Position numbers and translations under genes: made by a program. A model generated the notes under the pieces. It saw only the letters and a program-made list of their open reading frames with translations. It ran no database searches and had not been told where the DNA came from. This document shows positions 17,265-26,202 of a stretch of DNA of 64,000 nucleotides, in pieces. The stretch comes from Streptomyces olivaceus. Its GTDB lineage: Bacteria; Actinomycetota; Actinomycetes; Streptomycetales; Streptomycetaceae. The DNA is taken from NCBI RefSeq assembly GCF_000721235.1, contig NZ_JOFH01000017.1, positions 62,001 to 126,000 of the forward strand, given 5' to 3'. Each line of letters opens with the position of its first letter. Position 1 is the stretch's first letter.

Positions 17265-19235
17265 ATGGAACCGGTCACGTTCGGTGTCCTCGGACCGGTC
17301 ACGGCCGAGCGCGGCGGTGCCCCTCTCGCCCTGAAAGGCCCCCGGCACCGCGCCGTACTGGCCCGGCTGGTCGTGGCCCGGCGGCGGGTCGTCCCGCTCG
17401 CCCGGCTGGTCGAGGACCTGTGGGACGCGCCGCCACCGCGGGCCGTGGGAGCCGTGCGCACGTTCGTCGGAGACCTGCGCCGAGCCCTGGAACCCGAGCG
17501 CCCGCCGCGCGCCCCCGCCGGACTGCTGGTCACCGAGGGCCCGGGCTACGCCCTGCGCGCCGCGCCGGACGCCGTGGACGCGTGGCGCTTCGAGACGGCC
17601 GTCACCGAGGCCGGCCGGGGACCCGCGTCCCGGGCCCCGGACCGGATCCGGGCGGCGCTGGGGGAGTGGCGCGGGCCCGCCTACGCGGGGTTCGGCGAGG
17701 CGGACTGGGCCCGCGGCGAACGCTCCCGGCTCACCGAACTGCGGCTGGGCGCCGTCGAACGCCGGGCGGAGCTGCTCGTCGGCCTGGGCCGTGCCGCCGA
17801 GGCCGTACCCGACCTGGACGCGCACCTCGCCGAGCACCCCTGGCGCGAGGAGGCCTGGCGGCTGCTCGCCCTCGCGCTGTACCGGACCGGACGCCAGGCG
17901 GACGCCCTCGACGTGCTGCGCCGGGCGCGCACCCTGCTGGCCGGACGCCTCGGCATCGACCCGGGCCCCCGGCTGCGCCGCCTGGAGGCCGGCATCCTCG
18001 CCCAGGACCCGGAACTGGACCCGCCCCACGAGCCGGCGGAGGCGGCCGCGCGGCTGTGGGCCCGGGCGACCGAGGCGTACGACCGTACGGTCGCCGCCGG
18101 TGCCCACGCCCGCCTCGAATCGACCGTCGGTCTGCTGCGCTCCCTCGCCGTCACCGGCGGCGGCGGTCTGGAGGCGGCCCGGGAGCACCGCACGGCAGCG
18201 GTCGCGGCGGTGGAGGAGACGGGCGACCCCGAACTGACGGCCCGGGTGATCGGCGCCTACGACGTCCCCGCCAACTGGACCCGCAGCGACGAGCCGGAGA
18301 CGGCCCGCCGGATCGTCGCGGCGGCCGAACGCACCCTCGCCGCCCTGCCGGACACCCCGGCCACCGAGGCGTCCCGCTGCCGCCTGCTCGCGACCGTCGC
18401 CCTGGAGTCCCGCGGCGTCCGCTCCCCGCGCGGGCCGCGTGCGGCGCGCGAGGCCGAACACATCGCCCGCCGCCTGGACGACCCCGCGCTGCTCGCCTTC
18501 GCCCTCAACGGCGTCTTCATGCAGTCCTGCACCGCCGCCGGCCTCGCCCCGCGACGCGACGCGGTCGGCGCCGAACTCGTCGCGCTCGGCACCCGGCACG
18601 GGCTCGTCAACCACGCGGTACTGGGCCGGCTGATCCGCCTCCAGGCCCGCTCGGCCCTCGGCGACTTCACCACCGCCGACACGCACGCCGCCGCCGCGGA
18701 CGACCTCGCCGCACGCCACGAACGGCCCCTGGTGACCGTCTTCACCGGCTGGTACCTGGCGCTGCGGACGGCCGCCACCGGCAGCCCGTACGACAGCGCC
18801 GAGGCCGCCTACCGCCGCGCCGCCGCGCGGCTCGACGGCGCCGGGATGCCGGGCCTGGAACGCGGACTCCTGCCGTTGGCCCTGCTCGGGCTGCGGCTGG
18901 CCCGCGGCCGTCCGGCCGCCGTGGACGCGCGCGCCGACTGGGGTCCGTACCGGCCCTGGGCCGAGCCGTTCGCCCTGCTCGCCGACGGCCGCACCGCCGC
19001 GGCCCGGACGGCACTCGGCGCCCTCGCCCAGCCGCCGCCCGACCTGCTGTACGAGGCGCTGTGCTGCGCCGAGGCCGCGCTCGCCCTCGACCTGGGCGAC
19101 CGAGAGGCCCTGGAGCGGGCGTACGAACGGCTGCTGCCCGCGTCGGGCGAGCTCGCGGGCGCCGGCAGCGGGCTGCTCACCTTCGGCCCCGTCGACGCCT
19201 GGCTCGCCACGATCCGCCGGGCCCTCGGCCGGTGA
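17265..19235 (+). CDS. SARP-type (AfsR/SARP, BTAD domain) transcriptional regulator
   Basis: The regulator has 656 residues. The N-terminal OmpR-like winged helix (TFGVLGPVTAERGGAPLAL, then LARLVEDLWDAPPP) is followed by a BTAD domain of helical repeats (residues about 100-250, ending GRLGIDPGPRLRRLEAGIL). The remaining 400 residues are Ala-rich helical, TPR-like sequence. No P-loop is seen, so it lacks the NB-ARC of large AfsR-type proteins. SARPs activate adjacent or pathway-specific promoters; the divergent hydrolase is the nearest candidate target. No antibiotic cluster adjoins it. Confidence 0.88.
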   Translation: MEPVTFGVLGPVTAERGGAPLALKGPRHRAVLARLVVARRRVVPLARLVEDLWDAPPPRAVGAVRTFVGDLRRALEPERPPRAPAGLLVTEGPGYALRAAPDAVDAWRFETAVTEAGRGPASRAPDRIRAALGEWRGPAYAGFGEADWARGERSRLTELRLGAVERRAELLVGLGRAAEAVPDLDAHLAEHPWREEAWRLLALALYRTGRQADALDVLRRARTLLAGRLGIDPGPRLRRLEAGILAQDPELDPPHEPAEAAARLWARATEAYDRTVAAGAHARLESTVGLLRSLAVTGGGGLEAAREHRTAAVAAVEETGDPELTARVIGAYDVPANWTRSDEPETARRIVAAAERTLAALPDTPATEASRCRLLATVALESRGVRSPRGPRAAREAEHIARRLDDPALLAFALNGVFMQSCTAAGLAPRRDAVGAELVALGTRHGLVNHAVLGRLIRLQARSALGDFTTADTHAAAADDLAARHERPLVTVFTGWYLALRTAATGSPYDSAEAAYRRAAARLDGAGMPGLERGLLPLALLGLRLARGRPAAVDARADWGPYRPWAEPFALLADGRTAAARTALGALAQPPPDLLYEALCCAEAALALDLGDREALERAYERLLPASGELAGAGSGLLTFGPVDAWLATIRRALGR

Positions 19236-19296
19236 GCGACGCCCGGGGGCGCCGGGGCCGAGGTTGCGCCGACCCGCGACGGGTACCCGCGGGCGC

Positions 19297-19731
19297 ATGA
19301 AGTGGCAGCAGGTGCAGGACGGTCCGTCGGCGGTCTACGTGGTGGTGCTCGACCCCGGCGAGGACCCGGTCGCCGAACTCACCGCCTTCGCCCGTGACAG
19401 GTCCCTCGGCGCGTCCCAGGTGACGGCCGTGGGCGCCTTCTCGCAGGCGGTCGTCGGCTGGTTCGACCGGCAGGCCAAGGACTACCGGCCCATCCCGGTG
19501 GAGCAGCAGTGCGAGGTGCTGTCGCTCATCGGGGACGTCGCCGTCGCCGACGACGGTCCCACCCCGCACCTGCACGCCGTACTCGGCCTGTCCGACGGGT
19601 CGACCCGCGGCGGCCACCTGCTGTCCGGCCGGGTCTGGCCGACGCTGGAGGTGGTCGTGCGGGACAGCCCCGCCGAACTCGCCAAGACGCACCGTCCCGA
19701 CATCGGCCTCGCCCTGATCGACCCGGGATGA
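19297..19731 (+). CDS. PPC (DUF296) domain protein
   Basis: The protein has 144 residues and consists of a single PPC/DUF296 domain. AVYVVVLDPGEDPVAELTAF begins the fold. The metal-site histidines lie in TPHLHAVLGLSDG (an HLHA motif), and GHLLSGRVWPTLEVVV ends it. In plants the domain is fused to AT-hooks; bacterial stand-alone members are trimeric and of unknown role. It lies downstream of the SARP gene on the same strand. Confidence 0.88.
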   Translation: MKWQQVQDGPSAVYVVVLDPGEDPVAELTAFARDRSLGASQVTAVGAFSQAVVGWFDRQAKDYRPIPVEQQCEVLSLIGDVAVADDGPTPHLHAVLGLSDGSTRGGHLLSGRVWPTLEVVVRDSPAELAKTHRPDIGLALIDPG

Positions 19732-19754
19732 GCGGGCCGCAAGGGAGGAACGGC

Positions 19755-20099
19755 ATGAGCGAACGACGCCGCCCCCGATGGGCCGAGGACCCGGATCCGC
19801 GCGCACGGTCCGGTCTGATCGGCCGCCGCTTTCCACGTACCGGAACCGAGCCGGCCACCGCCCAGAGCCCGCTGCGGCTCAGGCTGGTGCTCTCGGCCGT
19901 CTTCCTGCCGCTGTTCCTGGCCGGGGCCGCGTACTGCGGCGTGTGGGCGGCCGGCACCGGCCCCGGCGACAGTCCCGGCCGCGGCACGCTGGTGGCCGTC
20001 GCCGCCGTGTGCGCGGCGTTCGCCCTGCTGGCCGTCGCGGACCTCGTGGTCGTGGCCGGACGGCTGCGCCGCGAACGCGGCACCCCGGTTCCGCACTGA
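19755..20099 (+). CDS. Small two-TM membrane protein (DUF6343-like)
   Basis: The protein has 114 residues. A charged N-terminus containing GLIGRRFPRTGTEPATAQSP, typical of a small Streptomyces membrane family, is followed by two hydrophobic helices (LVLSAVFLPLFLAGAAYCGV and LVAVAAVCAAFALLAVADLV). AGGGAGGAA-type ribosome site before the ATG at 19755 (GGGAGG). It is 23 bp downstream of the PPC gene, so the two are probably one transcript. Function is unknown. Confidence 0.75.
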   Translation: MSERRRPRWAEDPDPRARSGLIGRRFPRTGTEPATAQSPLRLRLVLSAVFLPLFLAGAAYCGVWAAGTGPGDSPGRGTLVAVAAVCAAFALLAVADLVVVAGRLRRERGTPVPH

Positions 20100-20130
20100 G
20101 GTCCCGTACTGGTCGTCGGTGCGCAATCCG

Positions 20131-20237
20131 CGCCCTCCGCAGCCCGGCCCGCTAGTCTGCGCCCCTCCGCGGCCCGGCCTGCTGGTCCCCGCCCCTCCGC
20201 GGCCCGGCCCGCTAGTCCGCGCTCGTCCGCAGCCTGG
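20131..20237. repeat. 30-bp tandem repeats running into a gene's 3' end
   Basis: Units start at 20131, 20161 and 20191 with a partial fourth at 20221, at an exact 30-bp period. The core is (c/g)ccctccgc(a/g)gcccggcc(c/t)gct(a/g)gtc. The copy at 20191-20220 contains the TAG stop of the minus-strand FAD oxidoreductase (20212-20214), and the fourth partial unit is part of its coding sequence. The array therefore looks like duplication of the gene's last codons plus stop into the convergent intergenic space. Confidence 0.85.
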
Positions 20238-21648
20238 CCCCCTGCCGCAGCAGTTCCCGCTGGACCAGCCGGTAGGGCAGACCGCGGGGACCGCGCCCGT
20301 GCCGGACGGTCAGGGCCGCGCACACCCCGGCCGCGTGGCCGGTCGCCATGGCGATGGGCATCACCCGGTACGACGAGTGCGCCACGTGCGTCCCGGAGAT
20401 GCAGCGCCCCGCGACCAGCAGCCGCTCGGTGTCCCGCGGCACCAGGCAGCGCAGCGGGATGTCGTAGAAACTCCCCTGCGGAACCCTCTTGAGGACGGTG
20501 CCCGAGCCGCGCGGATTGTGGATGTCGACCGGGTAGGCGCCGTGCGCGACCACGTCCGGGAAGGTGCGCGCCGCCAGGATGTCGTGGCCGGTGAGCCGGT
20601 AGTCGCCGAGCACCCGGCGGCTCTCCCGCACGCCGATGTGGGTGCCGCTCTGCACCACGTACGACTCCTCGAAGCCGGGCACCCGCGTGCGCAGGAAGCG
20701 GTCGATCTGCGCCAGCTGCCGCCGGGCCGTGTACTCGGCGCGGGTGAGGTCCCAGACGTTGCTGCCGAGGACGCGGTTGACCCGCGTGCTGTTGACGGCG
20801 ATCTCCCGCGGGTGCGGCGTCGCGAAGAAGAGGATGTCCTCGCGCGGCAACCGCAGCTCGCCCTCCGCCCTGGCCTCCTCGATCAGGTCCCACAGGCCGT
20901 GCACACCGCGCCACTGGTCGGGATGCTCCCGCACGTAGTCCGCGAAGTCGGGCCGCGCGAAGTCCGCCACGCGGAACATCAGCGTCATGGGCTGCACCAG
21001 CCCGTCCTCGGGCCTGCCGATCTCGTACGGTGCCCCGCAGGCGGTCGCCACGTCGCCGTCGCCCGTGCCGTCCACCACCACCCCGGCGTCGATCACCACC
21101 GGTCCCGACTTCGTCTCGAACACCACCCGCCAGCCCGAGCCGTCGTCCAGCGGCAGTGCGCCGGAGGCGAAGGAGTGGAACAGCATCCGCACCCCGGACT
21201 CGTCCATCATCTCCAGCAGCGAGAGCTTGAACAGCTCCGGGTCGAAGGGGACCGTGTACCCGGTCTTCGGAGACGGCGGCAGGCAGCCGCCGCGCCCCAT
21301 GAGCCGGTCGAGCAGCTGCCACAGCACGCCCGCGACCACCGGTTCGCCCTCGCCGTGGTCGGTGGGCAGCAGCCGGGAGGTGTCGCCGGCCTCGGTGAAC
21401 GCGGCCTGCCGGTGCTCGTTGTGGAACGACATCAGCGGCATCACCAGCGCCACGGTCGCGTTGCCGCCGAGGAACCCGTACCGCTCGACCAGCACGACGT
21501 CGGCCCCGGCGTCCGCCGCGCCGACCGCGGCGGCGAACCCGGCGGGCCCGCCGCCCACCACCAGGACGTCGCACCGGCCGCCGTGCCGGGCGGACCGCGG
21601 GGGCAGCGTGACCATACGGGGCTCGCGGGGCTCTTCCAGGACCGGCAT
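20212..21648 (-). CDS. FAD-dependent oxidoreductase (FAD_oxidored family)
   Basis: The enzyme has 478 residues. The dinucleotide motif is CDVLVVGGGPAGFAAAVGAA near residue 27, followed by VERYGFLGGNAT. A second FAD signature is VVVDGTGDGDVATACGAP, and the C-terminal ATGHAAGVCAAL closes the FAD domain. This family (PF12831) contains soluble flavoproteins of mostly unknown substrate. The ATG at 21648 has GGAGGAG just upstream. It lies 86 bp after the pyruvyl transferase gene on the same strand, so co-transcription is likely. Confidence 0.87.
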   Translation of the reverse strand: MPVLEEPREPRMVTLPPRSARHGGRCDVLVVGGGPAGFAAAVGAADAGADVVLVERYGFLGGNATVALVMPLMSFHNEHRQAAFTEAGDTSRLLPTDHGEGEPVVAGVLWQLLDRLMGRGGCLPPSPKTGYTVPFDPELFKLSLLEMMDESGVRMLFHSFASGALPLDDGSGWRVVFETKSGPVVIDAGVVVDGTGDGDVATACGAPYEIGRPEDGLVQPMTLMFRVADFARPDFADYVREHPDQWRGVHGLWDLIEEARAEGELRLPREDILFFATPHPREIAVNSTRVNRVLGSNVWDLTRAEYTARRQLAQIDRFLRTRVPGFEESYVVQSGTHIGVRESRRVLGDYRLTGHDILAARTFPDVVAHGAYPVDIHNPRGSGTVLKRVPQGSFYDIPLRCLVPRDTERLLVAGRCISGTHVAHSSYRVMPIAMATGHAAGVCAALTVRHGRGPRGLPYRLVQRELLRQGARLRTSAD

Positions 21649-21734
21649 CGCTCTCCTCCGGGTCGGGCATTCGGCGGTCACGGGTTCCGGCGCCGGGGGG
21701 CGCCGAACCGACGTTCGGCCCCCCGGTCAGGCGG

Positions 21735-23036
21735 TCAGGCGGTCAGCGGCCGAGGCCCGGTCACGTGCGCTCCTCCTCCAGCCGGTCCCCCTTCCGACGC
21801 TCCTCCTTCCGCCGTTTCTCCTCCCGTCGCTTCCTCTCCCGTCGCTTCCTCTCCCGCTCGCGCGTCCGCCGCGCCCGGCCGGTCGCCGCCGCCGATCGCG
21901 TCCAGCAGCGAGCCGCAGCGCACGCAGGTGCCCAGGGCGGTCGCGGACAGTTCCCGGACCCGCTCGCGCAGATCGTCCCGGCGCTGCGGATACTCGTCCC
22001 ACAGCCGGTCCACCTCCGCCAGCAGCAGCCCCGCCTGCTCCCGCGCCACCCCCACCAGCGCCGGGGCGCCCAGCCGGCGCGCGAAGTCGAAGACCTTGCC
22101 GGAGTACGGCAGCGGCAGCACCGGTACGCCGGTGAGCGCCGCGAAGATCACGAAGTGCAGCCGCATGCCGACGGCCACGTCCAGGTGGCGCATGAAGCCG
22201 AGGACCTGCCCCGGGCTGTAGTCGCCGTGCAGGATCCGGCCCTTGTGCGGCGCCGTCATGTGCGACAGCACGGCGTGCGCGTGCCGTACGTCGTGCCGTT
22301 CCATCGGCAGGAACACCACGTGCGCGTCGAGCCTGCGCACCAGGAAGTCCGCCACGTCGGCGAGCAGCGCGTGGTAGTCGCCCTCGTCGAGCTTCTCGGC
22401 GGCCCGCCCCGGCTCGCGCACCGACATCCCGACCAGCCGCGCACCGGACGGAATGCCCTCGTCGCGCATCATGGCCGCGGTGAACGGCTCGGGGGCCAGC
22501 AGCAGCGCCGGGTCCGAGGTGACCACGACCTCGCGCTCCAGGCCGACCTCCTCCAGCACCAGCCGGGACTCCTCGTCCCGCACCACGACGTCGTCCATCT
22601 CCGCCAGCACCGTGCGCACCGCTTCCCGGTCCTCGGCGTCCGTCAGCGGCCCGGCGCCCACCGCGTAGGCGAACGTGGGCACCTTCCGCAGCTGGGCGGC
22701 CCGCACCAGCCGCAGATAGCGCCGCGCCTCGCCGTCGTAGAGGATGCCGCCGCCGCCCAGCACCAGCAGATCCAGGCCGGGCAGCGCGTCCAGCACGTGG
22801 TTGCGGGGGACCCCCTCCCAGGCGACCACCTCGTCGGCGTCGCGGTGATGGGCGCGGGTGTGCTCCGCGTCCCGGCTCAGGACGACGAGGTGGGCGTCCG
22901 GCCGGTGGGCCCGCAGACAGCTCAGGACGCAGGTCAGGATCGCCTCGTCACCGGTGTTGAAGCCGCCGTAGGAACCCAGCACGCCGATGCGCGGGCCCGG
23001 GCGGGCGGAGTGCGGATGCGAGGGCCGAGTGGTCAT
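21735..23036 (-). CDS. Polysaccharide pyruvyl transferase family protein
   Basis: This is a 433-residue CsaB/WcaK-like enzyme that would transfer pyruvyl from PEP to a sugar as a ketal. The N-terminal glycine loop is GVLGSYGGFNTGDEAIL, LLVLGGGGILYD follows, and the conserved histidine is in VAVGMRLHFVIFAALTGVPV. Residues 390-433 are low-complexity Gly/Glu/Ala (EEATGEEATGGETAEGG) encoded by repetitive DNA. No other cell-wall glycan genes are near; the downstream FAD oxidoreductase is its only partner here. Confidence 0.85.
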   Translation of the reverse strand: MTTRPSHPHSARPGPRIGVLGSYGGFNTGDEAILTCVLSCLRAHRPDAHLVVLSRDAEHTRAHHRDADEVVAWEGVPRNHVLDALPGLDLLVLGGGGILYDGEARRYLRLVRAAQLRKVPTFAYAVGAGPLTDAEDREAVRTVLAEMDDVVVRDEESRLVLEEVGLEREVVVTSDPALLLAPEPFTAAMMRDEGIPSGARLVGMSVREPGRAAEKLDEGDYHALLADVADFLVRRLDAHVVFLPMERHDVRHAHAVLSHMTAPHKGRILHGDYSPGQVLGFMRHLDVAVGMRLHFVIFAALTGVPVLPLPYSGKVFDFARRLGAPALVGVAREQAGLLLAEVDRLWDEYPQRRDDLRERVRELSATALGTCVRCGSLLDAIGGGDRPGAADARAGEEATGEEATGGETAEGGASEGGPAGGGAHVTGPRPLTA

Positions 23037-23189
23037 CCGGGGCTCCCGTCACGTCGTAGCGAGACCGGGGCGCGCCCCTTTCGGCGCGCGGGCCGCGCAG
23101 GGTGCCGGGTTGCCTGCGCCGGATCGCGGAAACACCCTGACCAAGAACCCTTGCGCGCCCCCTGTCTCCCGCCCGTACGAGGAGCCCCG

Positions 23190-24137
23190 GTGAACGTCTC
23201 CCTCAGCGCCTGGCTGCTGACCGTCGCGGGCCTGTGCGTCCTGGTCGCCGCCGACTTCTTCGTCGGCCGCAAGCCGCACGACGTGTCGATCCGGGAGGCC
23301 GGGGTCTGGACCGCCGTATGGGTGGTCCTGGCCTGCCTGTTCGGTGTGGGACTGTTCGTGGCCGGGGGCGGCGGTCCGGCCGGGGAGTTCTTCGCCGGCT
23401 ACGTCACGGAGAAGTCGCTCAGCGTGGACAACCTCTTCGTCTTCGTGCTGATCATGGCGAAGTTCGCGGTGCCCTCGCAGTACCAGCAGCGGGTGCTGAT
23501 GGTCGGTGTCCTGGTGGCCCTGGTGCTGCGCGCCGCCTTCATCGCGGCCGGCGCGGCGATCATCTCCGCCTTCTCCTGGGTGTTCTACCTCTTCGGCGCC
23601 TTCCTCATCTGGACCGCCTGGAAGCTGATCCAGGACGCCCGCGGAGGCGGTCACGACGAGGAGTACGAGGAGAACAGGCTGCTGAAGTCGGTCGAGCGGC
23701 GTTTCGGCGTCGCCGACCGGTACCACGGCACCAGGCTGTGGGTGGAGGAGAACGGCAGACGGGTCATGACCCCGATGCTGGTCGTGATGCTCGCCATCGG
23801 CTTCACCGACATTCTCTTCGCCCTGGACTCGATCCCCGCCATCTACGGTCTGACCCAGGACCCGTACATCGTGTTCACGGCCAACGCGTTCGCCCTGATG
23901 GGGCTGCGGCAGCTGTACTTCCTCATCGGCGGACTGCTGAAGAGGCTGGTCCACCTCTCCTACGGCCTGTCCGTGATCCTCGGCTTCATCGGCGTCAAGC
24001 TCGTGCTGCACGCCCTGCACGAGTCCGGTGTGCACGTGCCCGAGATCGGCATCCCGTTCTCGCTCGGCTTCATCGTGCTGGTCCTCGCGATCACCACGGC
24101 GACGAGCCTGTGGGCGTCGCGGCGGGAGCGCGCGTGA
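23190..24137 (+). CDS. TerC-family integral membrane protein
   Basis: The protein has 315 residues with about nine hydrophobic segments. The TerC signature is clear: the acidic membrane motif EKSLSVDNLFVFVLIMAKF and the second copy GFTDILFALDSIPAIYGLTQ. TerC proteins sit in the plasma membrane and are implicated in metal loading (manganese) of exported enzymes and in tellurite resistance. The GTG at 23190 has AGGAG at good distance. It is divergent from the pyruvyl transferase gene (153-bp gap). Confidence 0.93.
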   Translation: MNVSLSAWLLTVAGLCVLVAADFFVGRKPHDVSIREAGVWTAVWVVLACLFGVGLFVAGGGGPAGEFFAGYVTEKSLSVDNLFVFVLIMAKFAVPSQYQQRVLMVGVLVALVLRAAFIAAGAAIISAFSWVFYLFGAFLIWTAWKLIQDARGGGHDEEYEENRLLKSVERRFGVADRYHGTRLWVEENGRRVMTPMLVVMLAIGFTDILFALDSIPAIYGLTQDPYIVFTANAFALMGLRQLYFLIGGLLKRLVHLSYGLSVILGFIGVKLVLHALHESGVHVPEIGIPFSLGFIVLVLAITTATSLWASRRERA

Positions 24138-24155
24138 CACCCCGCCCGAGGCTCC

Positions 24156-24995
24156 CTAGGTCGCCATCTCCTGGGTGCCCAGGACCGTGAGCAGGGCGAG
24201 CCGCTCGGCGTCCCGGGTGCCCGGTTCTGCCGTGTAGACCATGATCCGAAGGTCGTGGCCGGCCACGCCGAGCACGTCGCAGTCCAGGACGAGGGGGCCC
24301 ACCCGGGGGTGGTCGATGGTCTTGCGGGCCGCCTCGTGCCGGCCGACCGCGTCCGCCCGCCACAGCTCGTCGAAGCGGTCGCTGCGGGCACGCAGCTCCT
24401 CGACCAGCTGCCCCAGCCGGCGGTCGGCGGGGTAGCGGCCGGTGGTCGCCCGGAGGTCCGATACCAGCGCCGCCTCGAACGCCCGGCGTTCCGCGGCCGT
24501 GAACCGGGCCCGGCTGCCCGGTCCCACGAAGTTGCGCCACACGCTGTTGCGCTCCGGACCGCGCCAGTGCGACGGGTCGCCCATCAGCGCCGCGTACGGC
24601 GGGTTGGCGAGCAGCAGCGTCCAGGCCGCGTCGTACACGGCCGCCGGAGTGCCGGCCAGCCGGTCGAGGAGCCGGTGGACGCTCGGCGGGATGTACGCCG
24701 GCACCGTGTCGGGGCCCGGTGGCACCAGGCCGGCCAGCCGGAACAGGTGCGCCCGCTCCTCGGGGTCCAGCCGCAGCGCCCTGACCAGCGCCTCCACCAC
24801 CTGCGCCGACGGGTGGGCCGCCCGGCCCTGTTCGAGGCGGGTGACGTAGTCGACGGAGACGCCGGCCAGCAATGCCAGCTCCTCGCGCCGCAGCCCGGCG
24901 GCCCGCCGGTGCCCGCCCGCCGGCAGCCCGGCCGCCTCGGGGGAGACCCGGTCCCTGCGCAGCCGCAGCGCCCGCCCGAATTCCGTCGTCGTCAT
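24156..24995 (-). CDS. XRE-family regulator with MmyB-like ligand-binding domain
   Basis: The regulator has 279 residues. The N-terminal helix-turn-helix is REELALLAGVSVDYVTRLEQGRAAHPS (recognition helix VSVDYVTRLEQ). The C-terminal part is an MmyB/PAS-like domain with WTLLLANPPYAALMGDPS. Such regulators are typically coded divergently from a short-chain dehydrogenase and repress it. Exactly this arrangement is seen, with a 13-bp inverted repeat in the shared promoter region. Confidence 0.9.
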   Translation of the reverse strand: MTTTEFGRALRLRRDRVSPEAAGLPAGGHRRAAGLRREELALLAGVSVDYVTRLEQGRAAHPSAQVVEALVRALRLDPEERAHLFRLAGLVPPGPDTVPAYIPPSVHRLLDRLAGTPAAVYDAAWTLLLANPPYAALMGDPSHWRGPERNSVWRNFVGPGSRARFTAAERRAFEAALVSDLRATTGRYPADRRLGQLVEELRARSDRFDELWRADAVGRHEAARKTIDHPRVGPLVLDCDVLGVAGHDLRIMVYTAEPGTRDAERLALLTVLGTQEMAT

Positions 24996-25020
24996 GGTTC
25001 CAGTGAACACCGGCCTGCCT

Positions 25021-25057
25021 CCCGTCTTCCTGGTACCCGTGGTCCCAGGAAGACGGG
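25021..25057. promoter_or_regulatory. Perfect inverted repeat between regulator and SDR gene
   Basis: CCCGTCTTCCTGG (25021-25033) and its exact complement (25045-25057) are separated by 11 bp. It lies centrally in the 102-bp divergent region and ends 40 bp before the SDR start. It is the obvious candidate operator for the XRE regulator. Confidence 0.65.
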
Positions 25058-25097
25058 ACGCCTGGCTGCCGGCACCGCACCGACGCAGCCTGGAGCC

Positions 25098-25805
25098 ATG
25101 ACGAACACACTGATCACCGGAGCCAACAAGGGCCTCGGCTTCGAGACGGCCCGCCGCCTCGTCGCCGCGGGCCACACCGTCTGGGCCGCCGCCCGCGACG
25201 CCGAGCGAGGCCGCCGGGCCGCCGCGGAACTGGGCGCGCGGGCCCTCGTCCTCGACACCACCGACGACGCCTCCGTGGCCGCCGCGGTGGAGACGGTCGC
25301 CGCCGAGGGCGGCCTCGACGTGCTGGTCAACAACGCCGGCATCGAGCAGCGCGGCGCGGACAACTCCGTGACCGGCGCCGACGGCACGACCGCCGACCTG
25401 CTGCGCACCGTCTTCGAGACCAACGTCTTCGGCCTGGTGCGGGTGACCCACGCCTTCCTGCCGCTGCTGCGCCGCTCCGCCGCGCCGGTCGTGGTCAACG
25501 TCAGCAGCGGCCTGGCCTCGCTGACCGGGCTCACCTCTCCCGAGAGCCCCGGGTACGGCTATCCCGGGCTCGCCTACCCGGCCTCCAAGACCGCGGTCAA
25601 CGCGCTGACCGTGCAGTACGCGAAGGCACTCCCCGGGATGCGGGTCAACGCCGTGGAGCCGGGCTTCACCGCGACCGACCTGAACGGCAACACCGGTACG
25701 CAGAGCGTGGCCGAGGGCGCCGAGGCCATCGTCCGGATGGCCCTGCTGGACGCGGACGGACCGACCGGAGGCTTCTTCGACGCGTCGGGTCCGCTGCCCT
25801 GGTAG
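25098..25805 (+). CDS. Short-chain dehydrogenase/reductase (SDR)
   Basis: This is a classical SDR of 235 residues. The cofactor motif is LITGANKGLGFETAR, the NNAG motif is VLVNNAGIEQ, and the catalytic Tyr and Lys are YPASKTAV. The Arg in WAAARDAERG suggests NADPH. Small size and lack of a specific C-terminal motif leave the substrate open. It is expected to be under control of the divergent XRE regulator. Confidence 0.92.
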   Translation: MTNTLITGANKGLGFETARRLVAAGHTVWAAARDAERGRRAAAELGARALVLDTTDDASVAAAVETVAAEGGLDVLVNNAGIEQRGADNSVTGADGTTADLLRTVFETNVFGLVRVTHAFLPLLRRSAAPVVVNVSSGLASLTGLTSPESPGYGYPGLAYPASKTAVNALTVQYAKALPGMRVNAVEPGFTATDLNGNTGTQSVAEGAEAIVRMALLDADGPTGGFFDASGPLPW

Positions 25806-25859
25806 CCGGCACCCCGGCACCCCGGGGCCTCCGGCACCCAGGGGTCTGCGGTAGGCCGG

Positions 25860-26063
25860 TCAGCACTCCACCGGGGACGGCCGGCCGCGCGTGACGACGC
25901 GGGTGCCGTTGCCGTCGACCACCCGGGCCTGGAGCGAGCCGCAGGCACACCGGGTCCACAGGGTGCCGCCCGCGCCCGTGGGATGTGCGGAGAGCACCTG
26001 GAAGGGCTCGGCACCGTCGGGCCACCCGCAGTGCGGGCAGACGACACCGGTCGTGCTGGGCAT
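25860..26063 (-). CDS. Small zinc-ribbon-like protein, function unknown
   Basis: The protein has 67 residues with cysteine pairs CPHCGW and CACGS at about 30-residue spacing, likely one zinc ribbon. GAGGAG precedes the ATG at 26063. It is convergent with the SDR gene and divergent from the LysR gene. No family was recognised. Confidence 0.6.
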   Translation of the reverse strand: MPSTTGVVCPHCGWPDGAEPFQVLSAHPTGAGGTLWTRCACGSLQARVVDGNGTRVVTRGRPSPVEC

Positions 26064-26202
26064 GGCGACTCCTCGGGCGTGAGTGGTACGTCGGACGGCT
26101 GGTGCGCACGTTGGGTCATGGTGGCGCCACAGACAGAGTGCGGCCGGAGATCCGTTCAAGTCCAGTTTGACTTTCCGGACTTCACCGTGAAGCGTGCGCT
26201 TC

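Noticed and set aside
16067..19300. 1077-codon plus-strand frame across the hydrolase and SARP genes
   Set aside because: It covers a gene on the opposite strand and a real gene in another frame; no domain is seen.
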